From positions 1-61,139 of IMG/VR virus record IMGVR_UViG_3300020141_000099: a stretch of 61,139 bases of DNA, one strand, 5' to 3'. The translations under genes were made by a program, and so were the position numbers. Each line of letters starts with the position of its first letter. Within the stretch, counting starts at the first letter, position 1. Shown in pieces: positions 30,403 to 39,348 of this stretch. The DNA comes from a virus. The notes under the pieces are model-generated. The model saw nothing but the letters and a program-made list of their open reading frames with translations, searched no databases and was not told the DNA's origin.

Positions 30403-33400
30403 TTACATGGCTCCTGTAAATTGGATCCAATAGTACCGTGTACCACTCCATATCCACTGATACTCAACGCCAATGCTTGGATCAATCCAAAAATCGCCCA
30501 ACCTGTTAGTTGATGTTGTAGGTGGAGTAGTTGATACTGTTACCCTTGGTGTATATAACGGTGTTCCCCCTTGACTATAAACATCTCCTTGTATATAAAC
30601 ATCACCTGTAACGCCTATACCGCCCGATACTTGGACAGCATTACCTGCTACAGTTGATGTAGAATTGCCTGTGTTTGTAAACGAAACTATATTCGTAGTT
30701 GTAGCGCCACGGTTTGTTATACTCTGTAACGTGCTTGTATTCCATACAGTAACCGCGCCAGTTGAAGTGCTAATCGCTGTATCTGTTCCAGCAGTTATGA
30801 AGCTTACATAACTACCAACACCGCCTGTTCCTGATGTTAAAACTTCGTATCCAGCAACGAATAATTTTTCACCAATATAAACTGTTCCGCCAATGCCTGC
30901 CCCGCCAATGATAGTTATTGCTCCGGTCAGTGTGCTTGTTGCCGAAGTAGAGTTGACTAATTCTAAAGAACCAAATTTAGCAGATCCCCATGTTCCTGTA
31001 TTAGAGAAAGCAGCCGGATAGTTTTCAACTCCGCCGGGATAGACATTAGTTTTATAAACTAATTTTTGAGTAGCATTATCCATACCTAAGAAGGCATGGT
31101 TATCATAGGCAGTATTAAGTGTGCTTGTTGTGTTATAGTGAAGTACTAGACCTCTATCGTACCCGTCGTTAATGCCTAATAGCGTATCGTTGGCACCAGC
31201 GCCTAACTCGATAACAGGATCAGTTATATAAGTTTGTGTAGAATTTACAAAAGTTTGACTACCAAATACCTGTAACGAACCATTAATTACTGCGTTACCG
31301 TTGACATTTAGTGCCCCGCCAATACCTACGCCACCAGTTACAACTAATGCTCCGTTGGTTGTAGCAGTACTTGCCGTAGCATTAGTAATACGAATAGCGT
31401 TATTAGTTGTAGATCCTCTATTCGTGACACTTTGTAAAGTACTAGTATTCGAGATTGTAATAGTACCGGTATTGGATGTAACTGAAAGATCAGCACCTGC
31501 TGTTAGAGTTTGAACACCTAAGTTAGTAATGGTAACAATACCGGTACCGGAATTTACACCTATATAGGTCGAACCTTGTATAGCAATTACACCGGTGTTG
31601 TCAATAGTAAATGAAGTTGCTGTGCCAACAGTGACAGCACCGGATCTAATACTAATTCCTGTTCCGCCAACTGGGGTAACACTTGTTACGACTCGATTTG
31701 ATTGATCGTAAAGGGCACCTGCGAATACGTTTCCTGCTATTCCTGCGCCACCTGCTATAATTACAGCACCGGTACTTGTGCTTATTGAAGCAGTAGTAGC
31801 AGTTACATTAAGAATGCCGGAAACGTTAACAGTATTTAGATTTGAAGTAAGGAGAACGTCTAGAGTATTACCAATAGTTGCGTTACCTTGCGGAATGCTA
31901 AGTCCGCCAATAATGATTGAATTAGTGGTAGAATTTCCTCTGGAGGTAACAGCGGTAAGGTCGTCAATACTTTGAATTATTACGTTACCGGTACTGGTAT
32001 TAATAGAAATACCGCCACCCGATGCTGTGTTAATAGATGTTACACCATAAGTTCCTAGGGTAGCATTTGTAATTACTAAACTTCCATTAGCATAGATGTT
32101 GTTAGCTTTAATATCTCCACCAACTTCTAGCTGTGCAGTAGCAGTGGTTACATTGATACCAACAAAATTTGAACCAAATCCTCCTTGTTGGACACGAATA
32201 ACTTCATTTGGTCCAAGTGCTAAACCTAAAGCACTGTTTACATTTAGAGAAAAATATCCTGTTGAATTTGTTCCTGTAAAGTATAGATCTAATAATCCGC
32301 CAGTTGAATCGTTCCATGATTGGAGACGATAATTTCCGTTTACGTTTAATGGGGATCTCGAATCAACGCCACCGTCTCCAACAGTTACTTCTCCAGTTAC
32401 ATACGTTCGTTTAGCAACATACAATCCGCCGGATAACTGTACGGCAAATTGACTTCCGTTAATTGTAGCTTGAGATGTATTAGAGAATGTTATTGCTCTA
32501 TCAGTTGTTGCCCCGCGCTGTGTAACTAATTGAAGAGTATCAGTTTCTGTCGTTAATGTCTTAACGCCATTTGAGTAAATGTCCTTGGCCCAAATGTCTC
32601 CAGTGACTCCGATACCGCCTGCTACTGTTAGTGCTCCAGTAGTAGTAGAAGTAGACGACGTAGCATTAGTAATGTTTATAGCATTAGTAGTAGTAAATCC
32701 TCTACCGGTCACTGTCTGCAAGGTGCTATTATTCCAAACATACACTTGTCCAGTTTGACTACTTACCGAAGTATCAGTGCCGGCATATAGTGCTGTTATA
32801 CCTAAACTGCCGATGCTACCTTGAGTAACAACTAAGCTACCGTCTGAATAGAGATTGGCACCGTAAATATCGCCGCCGACACCTAATCCGCCAACTATAG
32901 TGACCGCACCAGTTATTGTACTAGTTGCCTGAGAAGTATTTGTAAATTGTACTACAACGTTAGTAGAACTTCCTCTACTGGTTACGGTCTGTAATGTGCT
33001 TGTAGTCCATACGGTTACTGCTCCAGTTGAAGTGTTTACCGCGGTATCTGTTCCGGCAGTAAGAGTTGTTACAGCATACTGAGGAATAGTTACAATAGAA
33101 ATTAACTTGCCGTCGACGTCATAAAAGTTAGCGCCGCTATAAACTCTCTTGGCAAAGTATGCTCCACCGTTGGATATTAGTGAGCCAGAACCACTACCGC
33201 TAGAATCGCCAGTACTTTCTAATTTTAGTGTACCAAATCTTGCGGCACCCCACGTTCCTAAACTAAGGAATGAAGGAGTAATTTGACTAAATGGTCCAGT
33301 GGCTACTCCAGTTTTAAAGATCAACGTTTCTGATGCGTTGTCCATACCAAAGAAGCTTCGTCTGTATGTTGCTGTGCTAATGACCGCGCTAGGATTATAG

Positions 33401-35979
33401 TGGAATAATAAACCTCGATCAAATCCGTCGTTTATTAAGATATCAGAATTGTCTGGGTTAGTACCTAAATCTATTACAGGGTCTGCGATAGAAGTCTGAG
33501 TACTGTTCACTATTGTGGTCGTACCTTTAACAGTTAGGTTACCAACAACAGTAGCACTTCCACCCACATAGATATCTTTGCCAATACCTACGCCACCGTT
33601 AACAACAATAGCACCGGTGGTGGTCGATACAGCATTATCCATGCTGGTAGCAAACAACTGATTAGTAAAGTTTAAACTGCCGTTTACCTGTAGATCGCTT
33701 TCGATTGTGGTCAATGACCCCGATGGATCTAATACAAGATTACCGCTAATTGTTTGAACTCTGTTTGACGAGAATAATAATGAACCAACCTGAATACTTG
33801 TTGGCTGAAGCACTGACGCATTAACGCCGTCACTGATTGTTAAACTTGATAACGGTCCTAATCTAAAGTTGGCCGTTCCAAAATCCACGTTGCCTGAACG
33901 CTGATTAATACGGAACTGATCGCCGACACGGAAATCTCCAAGTTGATCAACTGTTTGATAGTAAACTTTTGCGCCGTTTAGTTTGACAATTTCATTATCT
34001 TGTACAGTTAGTGTCGGATCGTTGGTAAAATCTTTTCCTGAGCCAATGAAGCTCATGTTAAACGCAATGGCTTTTATGTCAATACCTTCACCGTCGGCAT
34101 AGATACCATAATTTCCGTAGCAGGCTGCGCTGCCGATACATCTTAACTCACCACCAAACTGTCTGTAGTCTGCTAGAGTAATCTGAAGGGCGCTGGCAAC
34201 AACTGTGGCTGTATAAGAAGCAGTTGTTGAATAGATATTTTGTGCGCCCTGCCCATCATCTTTAAAATCTATACTGGTAGTGGCTCCATCTGCGTGGATC
34301 AATATTGTAGTATAAACATCAGAATTATAAGCAGTAGTGCTAGGAGTAAACGTGGTGGTGTTTCTACAAATGTTACTAACACGGATTTCATCCATGTAAC
34401 CCTTTAACGATACACTAGGTACTACTCCGTTACCACCAATTTCTAAAGCATCGCTGTTAGTGATACTGGCTGTTGCTGTGGTAGTTCCTTCTAGAACACC
34501 GTTAACAAACAATCTGTTGGTGTTAAACGCATCTCGAGACATTTGCACATGATACCAACTGCCTGCGCTCAATGCTGTAGTTGCTGTGAATAGGATAGTA
34601 CCGTGTTGGCCGACTAGCTTATTGTCGGCTCCAATGTACATACCAAAGGTAGTCGAAGGTGCCGACCCTTTGTTAAACAGTTGTTGTTTAGCATTAATGG
34701 AATCTAAATAGACCCAAGATTCTAACGTGTAGGCGTTTAGGCCGTACTGTAAATCACTGTCACTAACAATGTTTAATAAGTCGCCGTTGGTTGTAAAATG
34801 TGCTGATGCTGTTCCAATTTTACGTTGGAAGCTGTCCATTGCTACATTACCGTAGACATTAATTACTTTGCCGCTACGATCTTGTGCTTCAACAAAGCCG
34901 CTGGCCTTGCCAGTTAGATATATGTATTCTGGAGTTACTTCATTAATAACGCCACTAGCCGCTACGGTACCTGTAGAGCTGATGTAATATAAATTATGCC
35001 CTACGGTGAATGTACCTGTGCTGTTGGCTAATCGTAATCGTGTACGGCCGGCGCCGCCCCAACCGGCTGATCCACTTTCGTAATGGATTCCTTTGTTGGC
35101 AAAATAGCTAAAGCCGTTTAGTAACTCTACTCGTGTACCGTTAGTAACATATACTGCGGTAGCATTTGGAGTAATGAATGTTGCTTCGTTGAATAAAAAT
35201 GCCGCTTCAAGACTGGTAGAATCTACAAGAGCACCATCTAAGTATGCGCCGCCACCAGCATCTGTGCTGTCGTAGCCATATGGATCGCCTGATACAGGAT
35301 TAGATCCTTTTGTAATAACACTAACTCGTTCTACATAGGGACTACGTGTTGTAATTTTCATTCCAGGATCGTATTCAAACGCATAACCTGGTTTATAAAA
35401 TCCGCCAACTGTAAGGTCGCTGATTGTAGTTTCGCCATTTAATAAAAATGCTGAACTGGTATTTGTTGCTGTAGTAGGTTTTACATATACTTGTCGAAGG
35501 CCTGCGCCACGAACACTGACTCCGGTAGGAACAGTTAGTGGAAATTGTTCAGTATAGGTACCAGCAAGGATGTGTACAACTGCATTTTCTCCCACTGCGC
35601 CCGCAAGCTCTAAACCTTGCTTAATTGTTTGTACTGCGCTCTGAGGAATTTTTCCGTTAGCAGTATCATCACCTTGTTCGGAAACATAAAATACATGTTG
35701 GTCGGCTCGAAGGATATCCGTACCTTGTATTCTTAGTGTTCCGCCAATGTTTACATCACTGGAAAAGCCAACGCCGCCTAAAACTGTTAGGGCACCAGAA
35801 GTTGAATTCGTCGAAGAAGTAGTGGAAACAATGTTTAGCGGGCCGCCAAACGTAGATTGGCCAGATAGGCCTATGCCCCCTTTGATTATTAGGGCACCTG
35901 TAGTTGTGCTTGTCGATGTGGCAGTTAATCCGTTAAGGACTACCGCACCGTTTTTAACGATGAAATCACTTTGTGCCAT
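30403..35979 (-). CDS. 1858-aa modular fibre or adhesin with beta-helix and LamG-like domain
   Basis: The order is: two TGALxxxGG repeats (1-90); a pectate-lyase-type beta-helix (115-330, FYVSEQGDDTANG start); a LamG/concanavalin-like domain (about 380-550) with TLESWVYL, HVQMSRD and YMDEIRVSN; the NGAKVYYQTVDQLGDFRVGD module (660-700); then repeated TGALVVxGGVGIGG units. It also has two copies of a DPVIDLG/FFGMDN module and four or more copies of an AGTDTAVNTSTGAVTVW module. The end has a Trp-rich tip (WIDPSIGVEYQWIWSG). It follows a terminator and a GATAAATA octamer, and has a GGAAAGGGAAA ribosome-binding site. Sugar binding through LamG is an inference. Confidence 0.88.
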   Translation of the reverse strand: MAQSDFIVKNGAVVLNGLTATSTSTTTGALIIKGGIGLSGQSTFGGPLNIVSTTSSTNSTSGALTVLGGVGFSSDVNIGGTLRIQGTDILRADQHVFYVSEQGDDTANGKIPQSAVQTIKQGLELAGAVGENAVVHILAGTYTEQFPLTVPTGVSVRGAGLRQVYVKPTTATNTSSAFLLNGETTISDLTVGGFYKPGYAFEYDPGMKITTRSPYVERVSVITKGSNPVSGDPYGYDSTDAGGGAYLDGALVDSTSLEAAFLFNEATFITPNATAVYVTNGTRVELLNGFSYFANKGIHYESGSAGWGGAGRTRLRLANSTGTFTVGHNLYYISSTGTVAASGVINEVTPEYIYLTGKASGFVEAQDRSGKVINVYGNVAMDSFQRKIGTASAHFTTNGDLLNIVSDSDLQYGLNAYTLESWVYLDSINAKQQLFNKGSAPSTTFGMYIGADNKLVGQHGTILFTATTALSAGSWYHVQMSRDAFNTNRLFVNGVLEGTTTATASITNSDALEIGGNGVVPSVSLKGYMDEIRVSNICRNTTTFTPSTTAYNSDVYTTILIHADGATTSIDFKDDGQGAQNIYSTTASYTATVVASALQITLADYRQFGGELRCIGSAACYGNYGIYADGEGIDIKAIAFNMSFIGSGKDFTNDPTLTVQDNEIVKLNGAKVYYQTVDQLGDFRVGDQFRINQRSGNVDFGTANFRLGPLSSLTISDGVNASVLQPTSIQVGSLLFSSNRVQTISGNLVLDPSGSLTTIESDLQVNGSLNFTNQLFATSMDNAVSTTTGAIVVNGGVGIGKDIYVGGSATVVGNLTVKGTTTIVNSTQTSIADPVIDLGTNPDNSDILINDGFDRGLLFHYNPSAVISTATYRRSFFGMDNASETLIFKTGVATGPFSQITPSFLSLGTWGAARFGTLKLESTGDSSGSGSGSLISNGGAYFAKRVYSGANFYDVDGKLISIVTIPQYAVTTLTAGTDTAVNTSTGAVTVWTTSTLQTVTSRGSSTNVVVQFTNTSQATSTITGAVTIVGGLGVGGDIYGANLYSDGSLVVTQGSIGSLGITALYAGTDTSVSSQTGQVYVWNNSTLQTVTGRGFTTTNAINITNATSSTSTTTGALTVAGGIGVTGDIWAKDIYSNGVKTLTTETDTLQLVTQRGATTDRAITFSNTSQATINGSQFAVQLSGGLYVAKRTYVTGEVTVGDGGVDSRSPLNVNGNYRLQSWNDSTGGLLDLYFTGTNSTGYFSLNVNSALGLALGPNEVIRVQQGGFGSNFVGINVTTATAQLEVGGDIKANNIYANGSLVITNATLGTYGVTSINTASGGGISINTSTGNVIIQSIDDLTAVTSRGNSTTNSIIIGGLSIPQGNATIGNTLDVLLTSNLNTVNVSGILNVTATTASISTSTGAVIIAGGAGIAGNVFAGALYDQSNRVVTSVTPVGGTGISIRSGAVTVGTATSFTIDNTGVIAIQGSTYIGVNSGTGIVTITNLGVQTLTAGADLSVTSNTGTITISNTSTLQSVTNRGSTTNNAIRITNATASTATTNGALVVTGGVGIGGALNVNGNAVINGSLQVFGSQTFVNSTQTYITDPVIELGAGANDTLLGINDGYDRGLVLHYNTTSTLNTAYDNHAFLGMDNATQKLVYKTNVYPGGVENYPAAFSNTGTWGSAKFGSLELVNSTSATSTLTGAITIIGGAGIGGTVYIGEKLFVAGYEVLTSGTGGVGSYVSFITAGTDTAISTSTGAVTVWNTSTLQSITNRGATTTNIVSFTNTGNSTSTVAGNAVQVSGGIGVTGDVYIQGDVYSQGGTPLYTPRVTVSTTPPTTSTNRLGDFWIDPSIGVEYQWIWSGTRYYWIQFTGAM
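30560..35930 (-). repeat. TGALVVxGGVGIGG beta-repeat units (about 11 copies)
   Basis: Each unit is a Ser/Thr-rich stretch, TGA(L/I/V), a hydrophobic strand, GG(V/I/A/L)G(I/V), and a short strand ending VGG. They occur in the 1858-aa protein and again in the 1088-, 581- and 232-aa proteins. Spacing varies because other modules lie between copies. Confidence 0.8.
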
Positions 35980-36018
35980 TCAGTTTCCCTTTCCACGTGA
36001 AGGCGGCTTTAATAGAAA

Positions 36019-36026
36019 TATTTATC
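36019..36026 (-). promoter_or_regulatory. Late-promoter-like octamer GATAAATA, 1858-aa gene
   Basis: It lies between the terminator of the 1088-aa gene and the ATG at 35979, with a GGAAAGGGAAA ribosome-binding site in the leader. Confidence 0.62.
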
Positions 36027-36032
36027 CGTATG

Positions 36033-36056
36033 TTAAAAAGGGCTCCTAAGAGCCCT
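36033..36056 (-). terminator. Intrinsic terminator after the 1088-aa gene
   Basis: The 7-bp stem AGGGCTC / GAGCCCT has a 4-base loop and is followed on the minus strand by TTTTTAAC. It separates two fibre transcription units. Confidence 0.87.
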
Positions 36057-36061
36057 AAGTG

Positions 36062-39000
36062 TTAGGTTACAATAGCCATTCGTAACGCTCGTATGTTCAT
36101 ACTCACCGGAGTATAGTTAGGAGTAAAGACCACTTGTATATCACCTGTGTTATAGCTAACATCAAATGCTCCAAGTTCTCCTGTGTTGGTAAGAATGCCA
36201 TACTGACTGATGTACACGCCATTTTGTGTTGCGCTTCCGTCGTAAGTTACCATCAACTCTACTACATGGAATTTATTAGGTGTACCAGTATCAGTCACTT
36301 GAACTAGATATTTTGCTGTTGTAAATTGATTTCCTACATAAGTATCGATCAATACTGGACTAGTATCATTTTTACCCGCTACTTTAGAAGAACTAATTTT
36401 GTTAGAATCAGCCGCTGTTCCAGTACCAATTAATAGAGACCCTGCTTTAGCATAGCCGCCGGCAGTAATGTTTCCGCTGATACCTACGCCACCAAATACC
36501 TGTAATGCTCCAGTTGCTGTAGTACCGTCGTTTCCGCTAGATGTATTGATCCTTACATCACCGTTGGAAACGTATAATGCCCATTTCTTAGTAGCAGTTG
36601 CGCCGCCAGTAAATGTTGGAGCATTATCGATATATAATGTGGTAGCATTGTCCCAGTTAGGCGCAAGTGTACCAAGTATTGTCGGTTGACCCAAACTGTG
36701 AATTGCTAAAGTACCGGCATTTGCTCCGATTGTTGTTAAATCAACATATGAAGAAGCAGGCAATGATAAACCTGCGCCAGTTGTTCCAATGACAGATTTT
36801 GATACTGTGCCGTTTCTTGTGATAGATCCGCCAATGTAAACATCTTTAGCAATGCCCGCACCGCCATCAACAATTATCGCACCGCTATTTGTTCCAATGG
36901 ATGTTGTTGTAGACTGTACACGTATGTTTCCGCCGATCCAAACATCTTGTCCAATACCTACTCCGCCAACAACAGTTAAATCTCCTGTAGTCGTCGATAC
37001 AGCATTTGATCCGCTGGTGATACTAGCAGTCTCAATATTGATTCTGGTAGCATTAATGGTCTTGCCAACGCCCAATCCACCGGCAATTACAATGGCACCT
37101 GTAGTTTTATCAGTACTATCAATAGTACTTAATACATCTAAACGTTCAACAGTCAATGTATTAACAACACTAACCAATCCACCAACGTTTAAATCACCGT
37201 AAATGCCTGCGCCACCTTGTACAACCAATGCGCCTGTGTCGGAACTAGTGCTTTCTGTAGCATCGTATATTCTTGTTTGGCCGCCAACATTAAGTCTCTT
37301 GCCAATGCCAACACCGCCATCAACTACTAACGCACCGCTAGCGGTATTATAGGACTCTGTTAGATTGTAAACATGTATCGTACCTGTAGTAGTTACACTG
37401 CCGCCAATGTTAAGATCTTGACCAATACCAACGCCACCATTAATAATAACAGCACCGGTGCTAGTACCATATGACGGAGTTTGATTCGAGAAGTAGAATG
37501 TATTGGTAAATTCACCGCCAATTCCTGCGTTAACTGTACCGGTTGTTAAAATTTGTGCGCCGTTGATCCAGCCTTGATCGGCTACATACAAATACTTTGT
37601 GCCAATGCCGCCGTCTGGAACTTTTATAGCATTATTTTCAATGCTGGTTATGCTCCAATGCTCGGCTGTATTTGTTACAGTATTGGCAAATATAGAATTA
37701 TTGCCAAAGTATGCTCCGCCTGTTACTCTTAAGGTGCCTGTTAAGTTGTCTGTTGAAACATTATTGTCTCGTAAAACTAAACTACCAGCTTCTAAAGTAC
37801 TCCAGGTCCCTGAGTTGTAGTAATCACCATACGGATCGTTACCGCCTACATCTGAATCGATGCCTTGTTTAAAAATAAAGCGTTGTGTAGTATTTTCTAA
37901 ACCTAAGAAAGCTCTAAAATCACTTGCTGTGTTGACAGCAGTTTGATAATGAATTAATAAACCCTTGTCATAGATATCTGGTACTGTTAAGATACCTTTA
38001 TTAGGAGCACCGCCAATATCAATTACAGGATCAACAATATATGTATTTGTAGAATTAACTGTTACCTGTGTACCTTGACCTAATAGTAATAAGTCGCCTT
38101 CAATTATGGCGCTGCCTTTAACTGTTAGATCTCTACCTACCCAAGCACCTCCAGCAACTACTAATGCATTTGACGCTTCTGTTCCTGTAGAAGTAGCAGT
38201 ACTTCCAATGATTAAATTCTTACCTATTCCAACGCCACCTGCTACAGTAAAAGGTGCTGTCGCAGAATCAGTAGCAATGGTATCATTAACAACTTTAATT
38301 GTATCGGCTGTTAAGTTTCTTCCAACAGCAACACCACCAGTTACTACTAATGCGCCTACACCTTGACCTATTGAGTCCGTATTATCGGAAATTTGTATAA
38401 GACTTTCGAATCTCGATGGACCAGCAACTCCAATACCACCAGAAGTTATTTGAACAGCATTGCCGCCTACAGTTGATGTACTGCCTTGATTAGATGTAAA
38501 GAATCCTCGTTGAGCCCATATGTCTTGTCCAACTCCGAGGCCGCCGTTAATAACAAGTGCGCCTGTTGAAGTTGATACAGCATTTTGTGTACTTTGAATA
38601 GTGGCCGTAGTTAGGACAGCAAGATAGCCACCAACATAAACATTACCGCTGATGCCTGCTCCACCGCCTTTAGACAGTATCAACGCACCGGTTTGTGTAC
38701 TAACTGCCTGCGTACTTGTGGAAATTAAGATACCGTCGGGGAATTCTGCCAAACCTACGTTTGCTGTAGCACGAGTTAAAATTTCGCTGTCGTTTAATTG
38801 GAACGGACCGTAAAAGCTGCCGCCGCCTTGACCGTAAATTCCGTTACCAAAACTAATACCGCCATTAACCTGTAGGGCTTGGCCTGCTGCAGTTGATGTA
38901 CTGCCTTTTGTTTCGCCGATGAAGACTGTACCAGAAGTAATATAAACTGACCAGGCTTTTTCAATTGTTAAATTGGCGCCACCTGTTGGTGCGCCTTTAA

Positions 39001-39328
39001 TATATAAACTTGTTGCGTTTGTATAGGTTGCGTTTTCACTAACTGCGTCTAAAACACTGCTACCAAAGTAGTTTACAACGCCCCAGGCTGTTCTACCAGA
39101 TGTTAAACTATCTGTAAATGTGGCATCGCCTAAGGCAAATTGGGCACCCAGGTTATGATTAATACCAGTTACATTACCTGTTCGTTTGATGGAACCTGCA
39201 ATGTTAACATCTTTTGCGATTCCTGCTCCGCCGTAGACAATTAAAGCGCCGCTAGTAGTGTTGGTAGATTGGGTTACCCCTTCTATCTGCAGGCCTTCCT
39301 TGACAACGAAATCTTTATATAGTGCCAT
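36062..39328 (-). CDS. 1088-aa fibre protein of TGALVVxGG repeats
   Basis: The protein is almost wholly built from about 16 units of the TGALVVxGGVGIGxDLNVGG type. Inserted pieces include two related short domains (FALGDATFTDSLTSGRTAWG and the later TTIGANAGTLAIHSLGQ) and one copy of the DPVID/AFLGLEN module near 430-520. The last 95 residues (KYLVQVTD, NKFHVVELMVTYDG, SQYGILTNTG, LGAFDVSY) match the end of the 581-aa protein, suggesting a shared C-terminal foldon or tip. It starts with GLQIEGVTQ and has an AAGGAT ribosome-binding site. It lies in the same unit as the 581-aa gene. Confidence 0.86.
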   Translation of the reverse strand: MALYKDFVVKEGLQIEGVTQSTNTTSGALIVYGGAGIAKDVNIAGSIKRTGNVTGINHNLGAQFALGDATFTDSLTSGRTAWGVVNYFGSSVLDAVSENATYTNATSLYIKGAPTGGANLTIEKAWSVYITSGTVFIGETKGSTSTAAGQALQVNGGISFGNGIYGQGGGSFYGPFQLNDSEILTRATANVGLAEFPDGILISTSTQAVSTQTGALILSKGGGAGISGNVYVGGYLAVLTTATIQSTQNAVSTSTGALVINGGLGVGQDIWAQRGFFTSNQGSTSTVGGNAVQITSGGIGVAGPSRFESLIQISDNTDSIGQGVGALVVTGGVAVGRNLTADTIKVVNDTIATDSATAPFTVAGGVGIGKNLIIGSTATSTGTEASNALVVAGGAWVGRDLTVKGSAIIEGDLLLLGQGTQVTVNSTNTYIVDPVIDIGGAPNKGILTVPDIYDKGLLIHYQTAVNTASDFRAFLGLENTTQRFIFKQGIDSDVGGNDPYGDYYNSGTWSTLEAGSLVLRDNNVSTDNLTGTLRVTGGAYFGNNSIFANTVTNTAEHWSITSIENNAIKVPDGGIGTKYLYVADQGWINGAQILTTGTVNAGIGGEFTNTFYFSNQTPSYGTSTGAVIINGGVGIGQDLNIGGSVTTTGTIHVYNLTESYNTASGALVVDGGVGIGKRLNVGGQTRIYDATESTSSDTGALVVQGGAGIYGDLNVGGLVSVVNTLTVERLDVLSTIDSTDKTTGAIVIAGGLGVGKTINATRINIETASITSGSNAVSTTTGDLTVVGGVGIGQDVWIGGNIRVQSTTTSIGTNSGAIIVDGGAGIAKDVYIGGSITRNGTVSKSVIGTTGAGLSLPASSYVDLTTIGANAGTLAIHSLGQPTILGTLAPNWDNATTLYIDNAPTFTGGATATKKWALYVSNGDVRINTSSGNDGTTATGALQVFGGVGISGNITAGGYAKAGSLLIGTGTAADSNKISSSKVAGKNDTSPVLIDTYVGNQFTTAKYLVQVTDTGTPNKFHVVELMVTYDGSATQNGVYISQYGILTNTGELGAFDVSYNTGDIQVVFTPNYTPVSMNIRALRMAIVT
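36100..39290 (-). repeat. TGALVVxGGVGIGG repeat array in the 1088-aa protein (about 16 copies)
   Basis: I counted about 16 degenerate copies by eye in the translation. Spacings range from about 35 residues in dense runs to over 100 where other modules intervene. Typical copies are SGALVVDGGVGIGKRLNVGG and TGALVVQGGAGIYGDLNVGG. Confidence 0.8.
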
Positions 39329-39348
39329 TTCTTTTTAATCCTTAAAGT

